Shown: positions 46,992 through 55,938, counted from the stretch's first letter. The stretch: 64,000 nt of DNA from Algoriphagus sp. NG3 (GCF_034119865.1 NZ_CP139421.1:5738501-5802500); one strand, 5' to 3'. Translations and numbers: made by a program. The notes: generated from the sequence alone by a model not told the origin.

Positions 46992-48197
46992 ATGAAATAT
47001 CTTCCTCTGATTTTTATACTTATTGTTTTAAATTTTGTTTCCTGTAAACCTGCAGAGAAAGCTGAGGAATCTTCAAAACAATGGTACAAAGGTAATCTAC
47101 ATACCCATTCCTACTGGTCTGACGGGGACGATTACCCAGAGATGATTATGGACTGGTACAAATCGCATGATTATGATTTTGTTGTTTTGTCTGATCATAA
47201 TACGTTGGCGGAAGGTGAAAAATGGAAGCTGATTCCAAAATCCCCCTCCCATGAAATGGGTTTTCAAAAGTATGTTGAGAAGTATGGGGACCGGGCGGTT
47301 TATCGAGAAGACTCTGCAGGAAGAATTGAAGTGAAACTTAAGACATTATTAGAATATGCGCCAATGTTTGAAGAGCCCGGTGAATTTTTGATCATCCAAT
47401 CTCAGGAATTGTCGGAGAGTTTTGAGAAGAAACCACTTCATATGAACGTGACCAATATCCAGAAATTAATTCCTGCAGAAGGAGGGAATTCGGTTGTAGA
47501 AATATTACAAAATGGTCTAGATCGGGTAAAAGCACAGCGGGATTCTACTGGCGTTCCTATGTTTTTGCATATCAACCATCCGAACTTCATCTGGGCGATT
47601 ACTCCAGAAGATATGATAGAATTGAATGGAGAACGTTTTTTCGAAGTATATAATGGTCACCCACAGGTGAATAATTATGGAGATTCACTTCGTCCGAGTA
47701 TGGAAGTGCTTTGGGATAAAGTTCAGGCGGCATATCTGCAGGCTAATAAGCCACTTCTGTACGGTTTGGCAGTGGATGACGCACATAATTATCATGTTTT
47801 TGATCAAAATAGCAGCAATCCCGGTCGTGGTTGGGTGATGGTTTTGTCAGAAAGTCTGGATCCTACTTCTTTAATCGAGGCGATGGAAGAAGGTGACTTT
47901 TATTCGACCACTGGAGTAACAATGAATGAAATCAATTTCGATGGAGAGACTTTATCAATTGCCGTTCAGCCTGAAAATGAGGTGAGTTATACCATACAGT
48001 TCTTTGGCACAAAAAAGTCAAATCCAGAGCAAAGTGGAATTCTTTTGAAAGAGATAGAAGGTGAAACTGCTGCTTATACACTTGAGGAAGATGATATGTA
48101 CGTTCGCGCAAAAATTATTTCTTCCAAGCCCAAAGAGAACCCATATCAGATTGGAGATACGGAAACGGCTTGGACGCAGCCTGTGAAAGCGAATTGA
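46992..48197 (+). CDS. Secreted PHP-domain phosphoesterase, lipoprotein
   Basis: The ATG at 46992 gives a lipoprotein signal ('MKYLPLIFILIVLNFVSC'), so the enzyme is exported and lipid-anchored; an upstream frame from 46956 has no better start. The PHP fold begins at once: 'GNLHTHSYWSDGDDYPEM' with HxH, then 'YDFVVLSDHNTLAEGEKW' and 'FLHINHPNFIWAI'. PHP enzymes use metal ions to hydrolyse phosphoesters, or are histidinol-phosphatase-like; the substrate here is unknown. The C-terminal 120 residues are beta-rich ('NEVSYTIQFFGTKKSNPEQS'). 401 aa after this start. Preceded by about 250 bp of uncertain non-coding DNA. Confidence 0.85.
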   Translation: MKYLPLIFILIVLNFVSCKPAEKAEESSKQWYKGNLHTHSYWSDGDDYPEMIMDWYKSHDYDFVVLSDHNTLAEGEKWKLIPKSPSHEMGFQKYVEKYGDRAVYREDSAGRIEVKLKTLLEYAPMFEEPGEFLIIQSQELSESFEKKPLHMNVTNIQKLIPAEGGNSVVEILQNGLDRVKAQRDSTGVPMFLHINHPNFIWAITPEDMIELNGERFFEVYNGHPQVNNYGDSLRPSMEVLWDKVQAAYLQANKPLLYGLAVDDAHNYHVFDQNSSNPGRGWVMVLSESLDPTSLIEAMEEGDFYSTTGVTMNEINFDGETLSIAVQPENEVSYTIQFFGTKKSNPEQSGILLKEIEGETAAYTLEEDDMYVRAKIISSKPKENPYQIGDTETAWTQPVKAN

Positions 48198-48275
48198 TTG
48201 CAATTATTGAGTAGGTGGAAGATTTGAGAAAAATTGCTCTTAATTTCAAACTTCAAAATACAAATCAGTAAACTC

Positions 48276-49061
48276 TTGCAATCCCGACCTTTCTCTTACC
48301 TCTTTTCCATTTCCTATTTCGGTGCCAGATATAAAGGCTGGGCGCCTCAACCCAATCAGCCGACGGTGCAGCGGAGGTTAGAGCGTGTGATTCGCCATGT
48401 ATTGGGTCATGAGGATTTTTCTTTGATTGGAGCCAGCAGAACAGATGCTGGAGTTTCCTGTATAGGAGGATATGTTCAGCTTTTCCTTCGGGAAGAGATG
48501 GATATGAACTCTCATCTACCTTTATTCAATGAGCATCTTCCTCAGGATATCCGGTTGAATTCTGTGCTGGAAGTTTCGGCAAGCTTCAATCTGATCCAGT
48601 CAGTCTCTCGGAAGACGTATCGCTACTATTTTTCTAATTCCATAGATTTCCATCCCTTTGCTTCAGCTTTTGTAGTCAATGTAATAGGAGAGTTAAATTG
48701 GGAAGCAATGGAGGAAGCTTGTCAATTGTTTATCGGAAACCATGACTTCCGAGCGTTTTGTAAACCCTCGGTAAACAAGACTGATTATAACCGAGAGGTG
48801 CTTTTTGCTGGTATTTTTGAGTCGAATGAGTTTCTTGGACAATTTTTCCCACAGAAAATCCATTACTTCGAAATCACTGGCACCGGCTTTTTGCATCACC
48901 AAGTACGAATGATGATGTCAGCCATCTGGCAAATAGGCAGAGGAGAAATGGATATTTCTGAAATCACCCATCGATATGAATCTCCTGATAATTTCGAAAA
49001 ATTACCTCCTTCTCCCGCTAATGGACTGGTGCTTTGGGAGACAGTATTAGATAACATTTGA
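48276..49061 (+). CDS. truA: tRNA pseudouridine(38-40) synthase
   Basis: Modifies uridines 38-40 in the anticodon stem. Sequence shows 'ISYFGARYKGWAPQPNQPT', the catalytic aspartate in 'SLIGASRTDAGVSC', and 'GTGFLHHQVRMMMSAIWQIG' near the C-terminus. There is no in-frame ATG before the conserved start; a TTG at 48276 gives 261 aa, and another TTG at 48234 gives 275. The missing ATG may also reflect a sequence error. Ends before a small hairpin. Confidence 0.9.
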   Translation: MQSRPFSYLFSISYFGARYKGWAPQPNQPTVQRRLERVIRHVLGHEDFSLIGASRTDAGVSCIGGYVQLFLREEMDMNSHLPLFNEHLPQDIRLNSVLEVSASFNLIQSVSRKTYRYYFSNSIDFHPFASAFVVNVIGELNWEAMEEACQLFIGNHDFRAFCKPSVNKTDYNREVLFAGIFESNEFLGQFFPQKIHYFEITGTGFLHHQVRMMMSAIWQIGRGEMDISEITHRYESPDNFEKLPPSPANGLVLWETVLDNI

Positions 49062-49077
49062 GCTAATCGACTTAAGT

Positions 49078-49101
49078 GGTGCAAGTCTTCAGACTTGTAC
49101 C
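49078..49101. repeat. Short inverted repeat after truA
   Basis: GGTGCAAGTCT and AGACTTGTACC pair over 11 bases with one mismatch around a 2-nt loop. No T-run follows, so it may be a REP-like palindrome rather than a terminator. Nothing else is supported in 49062-49282. Confidence 0.6.
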
Positions 49102-49282
49102 TATAAAAATGCTGTCTTTAGACTGTCTAAGGTAATTTGATTCATAGAAGTATGAGCTGTGCCAACATTCAAATTGTAATCCTGCAACTTGTCTCAGGGA
49201 GATGGCAACTGGGCTACAGAAAACCTTCGAGGAGATTTCTCAGTCGTGCCTCCTTCGAAATGACACCTCAAAGGTTAATTCC

Positions 49283-49777
49283 TCAAAGCTTCAGTTCAAA
49301 CACATAGTCATCCATCACATAACCATTACCAATATCAATGATTTCCTCTTTGATTTGCACAAAGCCCAAGTATTCATAAAAATCAATGGCTCCTTGGTTG
49401 TATTTATTGACATTTAAAAGCAGACTTGCCTGATTATTTTCTAGAGCAATCTCTTTCACTTTTTTGATTAAAAGTTTGCCTATTCCTTTTCCTTGGGCTG
49501 TTGGGAGAATATAGATTTTGTGGATTTTGGTTTTCCCTAGTACTTGGTTCACTTCTATTCCAGTGAAACCCAGTTTTTCACCATTTTCCTCTGCCAAAAA
49601 GAACAAGTATCCATCGCTGGCCTGCTGTTCCAAAGTCTCTAGGCTATACATCCAACTGAGCATGTATTCGATCTGTTTAGGGCTTAATATTTCTCCAAAT
49701 GTGTCTGGCCAAGTTTTTTTGGCGATGGATTGGACGTGGATTAGCTCCTCTTTTGATGCTGGGACGATGTTTATCAT
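49283..49777 (-). CDS. GNAT-family N-acetyltransferase
   Basis: A 164-residue acetyltransferase. Acetyl-CoA binding motif A is clear: 'KIYILPTAQGKGIGKLLIKK' (Q/RxxGxG/A), followed by 'LLNVNKYNQGAIDFYEYLGF' (motif B). The substrate cannot be predicted. ATG at 49777. It lies alone between truA and the oxidoreductase pair, on the minus strand. Confidence 0.9.
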   Translation of the reverse strand: MINIVPASKEELIHVQSIAKKTWPDTFGEILSPKQIEYMLSWMYSLETLEQQASDGYLFFLAEENGEKLGFTGIEVNQVLGKTKIHKIYILPTAQGKGIGKLLIKKVKEIALENNQASLLLNVNKYNQGAIDFYEYLGFVQIKEEIIDIGNGYVMDDYVFELKL

Positions 49778-49863
49778 TTACTGGAATTGCTCTGTATAAA
49801 TATAAAAATAGCAAAGCCGGCCTTTCGAAAAAAGGACGGCTTGTGCGAATGTAAATTGGAAGG

Positions 49864-51231
49864 TTATACCTTATCCGGTTCGGGATGGGAATACCCCTTC
49901 CTATAAGGGCGTCTCAATCGCTCTGTAGCTTCTTTATCCCCGATAACTTTCATTGTTTTCGGATCGTATTTTAATGCTCTGCCACCCAAGTCCATGGAAA
50001 TATTAGCCAAAATGCAGGCAGCTGTGGAGATATGTCCTTCTTCGATATCAGCAACTGGTAACGTGTTGGCATCAATTGCTTTCAGCCAATTTTGCATATG
50101 GAGACGGGTGGCAGGAGCAGCATTCAATTCTATATCCGGCTCATTCACGTCCTCAGGATATTTTTCCCGTTCGAAAAGGCAGTCAAAATGTATAGGTTTC
50201 TCATCCTTATCCAATGGAGTATAATCAGCCTGCATGGTGCTTCCTGCCAGCATTCCCTTTTCACCGAAAATCTTGAACGCCCAAGGATATTCCGGATCGT
50301 CGGGATTTCCCCAAGTTCGGTGCTGCCACACTAAATTCAATTCGGGGTATTCGAAAATTGCCGATTGCGTATCCGAAATATTGGATTTCCCGTCTTTTTG
50401 AACATAAATCCCGCCTGTGGAGGTGATCTGCGTGGGCCAACCTAGCTTTAGCATCCACCGAACGGTGTCCAGCATATGCACGCACATGTCTCCCGTGATG
50501 CCGTTTCCGTATTCAATAAATGTTCTCCACCAGCGCTTGTGGGGAATTCCATCATATGGTCTCAGAGGAGCAGGGCCTGTCCACAGCTCATAATTGAAAA
50601 AATCAGGGACAGGTTCTACCGGCGGATTGCCGTCGGCCCGCATATGGAAATAGCAGCACATATCCACGTGTGAGATTTTGCCCAACTTTCCACTGTCAAT
50701 TATTTGCTCTTTTGCATCGATTAGATGTGGCGTGCTCTTTCGCTGTGTTCCTACCTGAACAATTTTATTGTACTTTCTGGCAGCAGCCACCATTGCTTCT
50801 CCTTCGATTACATCTACGGAAATTGGTTTTTGCACATACACATGCGCCCCCGCTTTCAGGGCATCAATGCATTGCAGCGCATGCCAATGGTCAGGAGAAC
50901 CGATCAGTACGAATTCGGGCTTTTCTTTGGCCAACAGTTCTTTGTAATCTTCATAGAGCGCAGGGATTTTCCCTGATTTTTGCCGTGTAGCTACCATATC
51001 TCCGGCAGCTTTCAGCATGTTGCGATCTGGATCACAAAGTCCCACGACTTCTACATCTGCTACTTGGATTAGGCGAAAAAGATCTGATTTGCCATACCAC
51101 CCCGCACCGATCAGAGCTACTTGGATCGGTCCTTCCCGGTCTTTGAAATCCATCCCTAATAATCCAAAACTGGCAAGCGTGGCCAAGGCAGATGAGCCTT
51201 TAAGAAAATCTCTGCGGTTAAGAGCATTCAT
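49864..51231 (-). CDS. Twin-arginine exported Gfo/Idh/MocA oxidoreductase (copy A)
   Basis: A 455-residue NAD(P)-dependent sugar-type oxidoreductase. The Tat signal 'MNALNRRDFLKGSSALATL' predicts export in folded form. The Rossmann motif is 'VALIGAGWYGKSDLFRL', followed by 'DHWHALQCIDALKAGAHVY' and 'QKPISVDVIEGEAMVAAAR', the conserved lysine of EKP-type family motifs being in 'QKPIS'. A close paralogue of identical length lies immediately upstream, so this is a tandem duplication. Such enzymes in Bacteroidota oxidise or reduce sugar C3; the DUF1080 genes at 61-63 kb could be functional partners. Confidence 0.9.
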   Translation of the reverse strand: MNALNRRDFLKGSSALATLASFGLLGMDFKDREGPIQVALIGAGWYGKSDLFRLIQVADVEVVGLCDPDRNMLKAAGDMVATRQKSGKIPALYEDYKELLAKEKPEFVLIGSPDHWHALQCIDALKAGAHVYVQKPISVDVIEGEAMVAAARKYNKIVQVGTQRKSTPHLIDAKEQIIDSGKLGKISHVDMCCYFHMRADGNPPVEPVPDFFNYELWTGPAPLRPYDGIPHKRWWRTFIEYGNGITGDMCVHMLDTVRWMLKLGWPTQITSTGGIYVQKDGKSNISDTQSAIFEYPELNLVWQHRTWGNPDDPEYPWAFKIFGEKGMLAGSTMQADYTPLDKDEKPIHFDCLFEREKYPEDVNEPDIELNAAPATRLHMQNWLKAIDANTLPVADIEEGHISTAACILANISMDLGGRALKYDPKTMKVIGDKEATERLRRPYRKGYSHPEPDKV

Positions 51232-51589
51232 TGTGTAAGGGGTTGAGGTTTATTGTAGCACATAAGTTACAAAAAGCTATTTCCCTACCAATTAGAATTG
51301 TATGAATGGAAGGAGTCCTTGGTAAACTGTCGAAGCTATTCCAAACCGTTAGTTGGTTCTGGAGAGCTGTTCTTGCATTATTCAATCTTATAGATGCATC
51401 AGCGTTTTGAATGATACCTTTTACTTCTGTCAATTGTGATTTGAAAGTTAGAAGTGGAAACAGGAAGTAAAGAGCACAACCCATCGAGGTGACGCCAAAC
51501 AAAGGGAGCCTGTGAAGGTAGCTGCCAGTAAAACTTTCAAAAATCTTTTTTATCACGACAGTTAAATGTATGAAGTTGTTTTTGTGCAC
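51218..51589 (-). CDS. Doubtful fragment between the two oxidoreductase copies
   Basis: An open frame of 123 codons fills the 391-bp spacer and overlaps copy A by 14 bases. Its middle, 'GCALYFLFPLLTFKSQLTE' and 'VKGIIQNADAS', looks like a membrane helix followed by a stretch seen in small Bacteroidota membrane proteins, while the last 50 codons look like noise. It may be the decayed remnant of such a gene or simply non-coding. No promoter was identified. Confidence 0.25.
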   Translation of the reverse strand: MHKNNFIHLTVVIKKIFESFTGSYLHRLPLFGVTSMGCALYFLFPLLTFKSQLTEVKGIIQNADASIRLNNARTALQNQLTVWNSFDSLPRTPSIHTILIGREIAFCNLCATINLNPLHNECS

Positions 51590-51622
51590 GTCTTACCTCC
51601 AAACCTCCAACTTCCGTCCTCT

Positions 51623-52990
51623 TCAAATTTGATCCGGTTCCGGATGTTTATATCCATCCCGATATGGTCTTCTCAAAAGTGCTGTTGCTTCCTCATCACC
51701 TTTCACGGTCATCGTTTTCGGGTCATATTTTAAAGGACGCCCTCCCAAATCCATGGACATATTTGCCAAAATGCAGGATGCTGTAGAAATATGCCCTTCC
51801 AAAACGTCTGCTACGGGTACAGTGTCTTTTTTAATAGCTTGAAGCCAGTCTTTTAGCTGTTCCCGAGTGGCTGGAGCAGCATGGATTTCTATGTCGTTTT
51901 CCGTTACGTCTTCAGGATATTGTTCTTTTTCCAATAAAACCGGATAATGGATAGGCTCCCCATTATTCTTACCTTCCGGATAGAAATCAGCACGCATCGG
52001 ACTGCCTGCCAGCATACCGTTTTCTCCGTAAATTTTAAATGCCCAAGGATAATCCTTGTCCACCGGATTGCCCCAAGAACGGTGTTGCCAAACGACATTT
52101 AATTCGTCAAACTCAAAAAGTGCAGTTTGGGTATCCGAAATATTAGCAATTGATTCTTTGTCCACGTAGATCCCTCCGGTAGAAGTCACTTGCACAGGCC
52201 AGCCCAAATCAAGCATCCAGCGAACAGCATCCAGCATATGAACGCACATATCGCCTACGATACCATTGCCATATTCCATAAATGCCCGCCAACCTCTATG
52301 CAATATTCCCCGATAGGGCATCATGGGTGCTGGACCTGCCCAGAGATCGTAATTCAGATTTTCCGGAACAGGAATTACTTCGGGATTGCTTTTATTTCGC
52401 ATATGATAGTAGCAGCAAACCTCAGCATGAGAGATTTTTCCCAGTTTTCCCGAATCGATGATTTCTTTTTTTGCCTGCACAAGATGTGGCGTGCTTCGGC
52501 GCTGAGTGCCGATCTGAACCTTACGGCCATACTTTCTGGCTGCCGCCAAAATCGCCTCTCCTTCAATCACATCTACAGAAATCGGTTTTTGCAGGTAAAC
52601 ATGAGCGCCGCTTTTCACCGAGTCTATAGCCTGAAGAGCATGCCAATGGTCAGGAGATCCGATTAGTACATATTCTGGCTTTTCTTTGGCTAAAAGCTGC
52701 TTATAATCTTCATATAAGGCCGGTACTTTCCCCGATTTTTGTCGTGATGCCACCAGCTTCCCGGCTTCTTCCAACTGCTTGCTGTCTACATCACAAAGTG
52801 CTACTACTTCTACATCAGCTATTTGAATGAGACGAAAAAGATCTGATTTGCCATACCAACCCGCACCGATAAGAGCTACTTGGATCGGCCCTTCCTGATC
52901 TTTGAAATTCATGCCAAGCAAACCAAAACTAGCCAGTGATAGCAGGGTGGTACTTCCTTTTAAAAAATCTCTTCGATTTAGGGGATTCAT
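51623..52990 (-). CDS. Twin-arginine exported Gfo/Idh/MocA oxidoreductase (copy B)
   Basis: Also 455 residues and clearly paralogous to copy A along the whole length. The Tat signal is 'MNPLNRRDFLKGSTTLLSL', the nucleotide-binding motif 'VALIGAGWYGKSDLFRLIQ' is shared, and 'LQKPISVDVIEGEAILAAAR' follows. Differences concentrate in the substrate domain: 'YRGILHRGWRAFMEYGNG' here against 'YDGIPHKRWWRTFIEYGNG' in copy A, and 'CYYHMRNKSNPEVIPVP' against 'CYFHMRADGNPPVEPVP'. So the pair may act on different substrates or as a heteromer. Both copies are exported. Confidence 0.9.
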   Translation of the reverse strand: MNPLNRRDFLKGSTTLLSLASFGLLGMNFKDQEGPIQVALIGAGWYGKSDLFRLIQIADVEVVALCDVDSKQLEEAGKLVASRQKSGKVPALYEDYKQLLAKEKPEYVLIGSPDHWHALQAIDSVKSGAHVYLQKPISVDVIEGEAILAAARKYGRKVQIGTQRRSTPHLVQAKKEIIDSGKLGKISHAEVCCYYHMRNKSNPEVIPVPENLNYDLWAGPAPMMPYRGILHRGWRAFMEYGNGIVGDMCVHMLDAVRWMLDLGWPVQVTSTGGIYVDKESIANISDTQTALFEFDELNVVWQHRSWGNPVDKDYPWAFKIYGENGMLAGSPMRADFYPEGKNNGEPIHYPVLLEKEQYPEDVTENDIEIHAAPATREQLKDWLQAIKKDTVPVADVLEGHISTASCILANMSMDLGGRPLKYDPKTMTVKGDEEATALLRRPYRDGYKHPEPDQI

Positions 52991-53103
52991 AGGTTATGGG
53001 TTTGAGGGTTTTAGCTCTTCAAATTACAAAAAGTGTAGACTTTGGCAAGAAGTTATAAGTAGACGGGGCAGGTATCCTTTGAATGGAAATAGAAGCTAAT
53101 AGT

Positions 53104-53565
53104 TCATTTAGAAGCCCAATCCAATTGTCTCCCACTTTTCGCTGATTCTATGTCCTTGCTACTGCCGATAGCTAGTCCAATAGCCACTCCGATAGGCAAT
53201 CCAATTCCTAAAAATGCCATATTGCCCAAGGCAGCACCAAATACAACGCCTAAGGGAATTCCAAATGCCGCCACTCCCAAAGCTAGCCACTGGTTTTGGT
53301 AGTGGTTTTTAGCAACTATCTTAAGCTCATCTTTCACTAGTTTGAGAATGGCTGCTTGCGCAACCCCCATTTGTTTGATCAGCTGTGGATCAGGGTCTTG
53401 AAAATTATTCACTCCGGCAATGATTTCATTGACCTTGGATTCTGTAGATTCGGGAATACTTTTTTGCCCGATAGCATCCAATAGCGTGCTGAGATTATGG
53501 GCAGCTTTCGCAAGCTTTGGGTTTTCTTCGAAAGAGGGGCGGGGAGTGAGAGTGGATAGGGGCAT
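53104..53565 (-). CDS. Unknown protein with glycine-rich membrane hairpin
   Basis: 153 residues. The first 95 are polar and helical ('MGVAQAAILKLVKDELKIVAK'-type region). Residues 98-140 form two membrane-spanning glycine-zipper segments ('LALGVAAFGIPLGVVFGAAL' and 'FLGIGLPIGVAIGLAIG') separated by a short turn. I recognise no family. Glycine zippers can drive oligomer formation in membranes. It is read alone on the minus strand, divergent from the toxin-antitoxin pair. Confidence 0.6.
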   Translation of the reverse strand: MPLSTLTPRPSFEENPKLAKAAHNLSTLLDAIGQKSIPESTESKVNEIIAGVNNFQDPDPQLIKQMGVAQAAILKLVKDELKIVAKNHYQNQWLALGVAAFGIPLGVVFGAALGNMAFLGIGLPIGVAIGLAIGSSKDIESAKSGRQLDWASK

Positions 53566-53654
53566 GGAATAAAGTTAAAAAAGAAATTCTAACTGGAAAT
53601 GGGGTCTTTTCGTAATCTAGAAGAAAGGAGTTAAATTTATCAAAAGGTAAAAAG

Positions 53655-53867
53655 ATGGATACAAAAGCAGCAAAGCTTGAATTAGTAAAGCGGATTTTAG
53701 ATTTAGATGACAATAAGCTTATACAAGGCTTGCTTGATCTTATATCTACTGAAAAAGAGACAGAGTCTTTGTCCACGCAGGAAAAGGATGAAATCTTGCT
53801 TGGACTACGGCAATTAGATGCAGGAAGAAGAATTTCTTTAGATGATTTTTTGAAAAAGGTATCCTAA
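53655..53867 (+). CDS. Antitoxin of the RelE/ParE-type pair
   Basis: A 70-residue protein, acidic and helical: 'LVKRILDLDDNKLIQGLLDL' and 'KDEILLGLRQLDAGRRISLD'. It resembles the short DUF-type antitoxins that precede ParE-like toxins in Bacteroidota (a C-terminal motif like 'AGRRISLDDFLKKV' is typical). It ends three bases before the toxin start, so both are co-translated. Confidence 0.8.
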   Translation: MDTKAAKLELVKRILDLDDNKLIQGLLDLISTEKETESLSTQEKDEILLGLRQLDAGRRISLDDFLKKVS

Positions 53868-53870
53868 TAA

Positions 53871-54173
53871 ATGGATGTCTATCTTTCACCTTTGGCAGAA
53901 AAGAAACTAGAGGAACTTCTAAATTATCTGCAGGATAGATGGTCTTTGAGAGTAAGAGATAAATTTTTAAATAAGATACTGGCATCAATTTCTCAAATAC
54001 GATCTTATCCAGAAAGTTGTCAAGTAATCAGTGATTTCCCGAATGTCCGCAAGTGCGTAGTTTCTAAGGAAGCTTCATTCTATTATAGAATTCATGCAAA
54101 TGAGATTGAAATAATCACAGTAATTGACAATCGGCAGGATCCTAATCGCATTTTTGAGGATAGCGATTTTTAG
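53871..54173 (+). CDS. RelE/ParE-family toxin
   Basis: A 100-residue protein of the RelE/ParE fold: 'VYLSPLAEKKLEELLNYLQD', 'IRSYPESCQVISDFPNVRKC' and the C-terminal 'ASFYYRIHANEIEIITVIDN' and 'RQDPNR'. The ending 'VIDNRQDPNRI' is typical of ParE toxins. Target not readable: ParE-type act on gyrase, RelE-type on mRNA. Complete and paired with the antitoxin gene. Confidence 0.88.
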   Translation: MDVYLSPLAEKKLEELLNYLQDRWSLRVRDKFLNKILASISQIRSYPESCQVISDFPNVRKCVVSKEASFYYRIHANEIEIITVIDNRQDPNRIFEDSDF

Positions 54174-54215
54174 GATTCTATATAGGTCAAAACTAATGTG
54201 AGCCAAAGTATAGAA

Positions 54216-54428
54216 TCAACTGCTCCAATCCCATTTATCCATAGAAAAGTTAGATTTGTCCCCCCGCTTTTTTAGTGCTAAAACTGCAGGAATTATAAAT
54301 AAATGTGCAAGAAGTTGGAAAGGTAGAAGCATAACCCCGAAACCAAAAGAGCCTCCTCCTGAGTGAAAAATCTTATAAGTAAGCGGAATGAAAAAGAATA
54401 TGTTTGAAAGTAGAATAATCAAAAGCAT
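54216..54428 (-). CDS. Small membrane protein, unknown
   Basis: A 70-residue protein with two hydrophobic helices ('LLIILLSNIFFFIPLTYKIF' and 'LLPFQLLAHLFIIPAVLALK') separated by a glycine-rich loop ('HSGGGSFGFG'), and a short basic/polar tail. No family recognised. The composition and the ATG start look natural, but it could be spurious. Confidence 0.5.
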   Translation of the reverse strand: MLLIILLSNIFFFIPLTYKIFHSGGGSFGFGVMLLPFQLLAHLFIIPAVLALKKRGDKSNFSMDKWDWSS

Positions 54429-54458
54429 GATGAAATTGAATGCTTTTATATTATTTGA

Positions 54459-54680
54459 TTACCATTTTTTTAAAGATCGGACACTAAACTTGGTTTTATC
54501 CATCCTAGGCGGATTATCTATATCATATCCAAATTCAATGCTATTGAGGTAGCGATGGATCTTTAGCCGCTCTTGCCAAGTGAGTTTTTGGTATTCTTCC
54601 TTATAATTGACTTGCTCAGAAGTATTTCTTGCTTGGAAGGCGGATCGGTCGAGCTTGAATTTTCTAGGACTCTCAAACAT
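54459..54680 (-). CDS. Small conserved-looking protein of unknown function
   Basis: 73 residues: 'KFKLDRSAFQARNTSEQVNY', then 'YQKLTWQERLKIHRYLNSIE', ending 'PPRMDKTKFSVRSLKKW'. This pattern, a repeated '(K)LDR/MDKT-x-FS/AF' motif at both ends around a 'W-x-ERL' helix, matches a small protein family I have seen repeatedly in Bacteroidota genomes. Function unknown; it often sits among short accessory genes. ATG start at 54680. Confidence 0.6.
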   Translation of the reverse strand: MFESPRKFKLDRSAFQARNTSEQVNYKEEYQKLTWQERLKIHRYLNSIEFGYDIDNPPRMDKTKFSVRSLKKW

Positions 54681-54795
54681 CTTCTAAAAAGGCATAAAGC
54701 CAATTTGAAATTTATAAAGACAAGGTCTCTTTTTTACTTGATCTTTTATTTCACAAAGAAGCTAGACTACATCGGTCACCTGACACCCTACATCA

Positions 54796-55866
54796 CTAAA
54801 ACTTTACCCCAAACCGTTCTCCTAATTCCGTTAAGTCCTTCACCACCGGTGTAAGCAGAGGAATTCCTTCTTTCATTCGGATAGCTTCCAGCTCCCGCTC
54901 AGGGTCGCCTGGAATTAATACTTTTTCATTTCCCGGAGTAGGTTTTGCAGCTCTGAATCTAGTGATCCAGTTGTCCATATGGACCTTAAACTCATCTGCG
55001 GGACGGAAGGCATCTATACGCATAGCCCCGAAAAAGTGCCCGATTCCTTCGCCTACAGGGTTAGGATCTGGCTCTAGAAATGCCACAAATGGCGGAACCC
55101 AAGGGCCGTAATTGGCGCCTGAAAGCACTGCTGAGAAAATATCCACAACCGAACCCAGGGCATAGCCTTTGTGTGAGCCATGCTCCCGATCACCGCCTAA
55201 TGGGAGTAAAGCTCCTCCATCTTTCACACCATTGGCCGAGGTAGTCGGGTTGCCGTCTTTGTCCTGCACCCAGCCAGAAGGTGTGTCCATCCCCTTACGT
55301 TGAAGGATTTCCAGTTTTCCATTGGCCGCAGTCGTGGTAGCCAAATCAGCTACAAAAGGGGGTTGGTCTTTGGCGGGAATAGCCACAGCTATTGGGTTTG
55401 TACCCAAAAGTCTCTCCTGGGAAAAAGTAGGGGCGACCAGAGGACTGGCATTGGTCAGTGAGATCCCAATCATATCATGGGCCAAGGCCTGCATCGCATG
55501 ATAACCTGCGATACCATAATGATTCGAATTTTTCACCGAAACCCATCCCGTACCTGCAATTTTGGCTTTTTCGATGGCCACTTGCATTGCGAATGGAGCA
55601 ACTACGAGACCTAAGCCTCCATCACCATCCACCACTGCTGTGGAAGGGGTTTCGTGTACTACTCTTACATTTGGTGTGGCATTTATTCTTCCTCTTTCCC
55701 ACAATCTTACGTAACCGGACAATCGAGCCACCCCATGGCTATCTACCCCACGGAGATCGGCCGAAACCAGAACATCAGCAGCCGTTTTGGCCTGATCGCT
55801 TGGACAACCAATTTTCGTAAGCATATTTACTGTGAAGGTGTGAAGTTGTTCGTAAGTATAGATCAT
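54796..55866 (-). CDS. Ldh-family (malate/L-lactate/ureidoglycolate-type) dehydrogenase
   Basis: A 356-residue NAD(P)-dependent dehydrogenase of the Ldh_2 family. It has 'SADLRGVDSHGVARLSGYV', 'VVDGDGGLGLVVAPFAM', 'SVKNSNHYGIAGYHAMQA' with the conserved histidine, 'LLGTNPIAVAIPAKDQPPF' and 'GSHKGYALGSVVDIFSAVLS'. Family members reduce or oxidise 2-hydroxy acids or related compounds; the substrate here is not readable. ATG at 55866. It is followed upstream by Ppx/GppA in the same direction, with a 72-bp gap. Confidence 0.9.
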   Translation of the reverse strand: MIYTYEQLHTFTVNMLTKIGCPSDQAKTAADVLVSADLRGVDSHGVARLSGYVRLWERGRINATPNVRVVHETPSTAVVDGDGGLGLVVAPFAMQVAIEKAKIAGTGWVSVKNSNHYGIAGYHAMQALAHDMIGISLTNASPLVAPTFSQERLLGTNPIAVAIPAKDQPPFVADLATTTAANGKLEILQRKGMDTPSGWVQDKDGNPTTSANGVKDGGALLPLGGDREHGSHKGYALGSVVDIFSAVLSGANYGPWVPPFVAFLEPDPNPVGEGIGHFFGAMRIDAFRPADEFKVHMDNWITRFRAAKPTPGNEKVLIPGDPERELEAIRMKEGIPLLTPVVKDLTELGERFGVKF

Positions 55867-55938
55867 AAGGGAAGTGTCTAATTAAAAACCGATAAACTAA
55901 AATCGGGTAAGGATAGGAAGAAGATTTTTTGAGGAATT

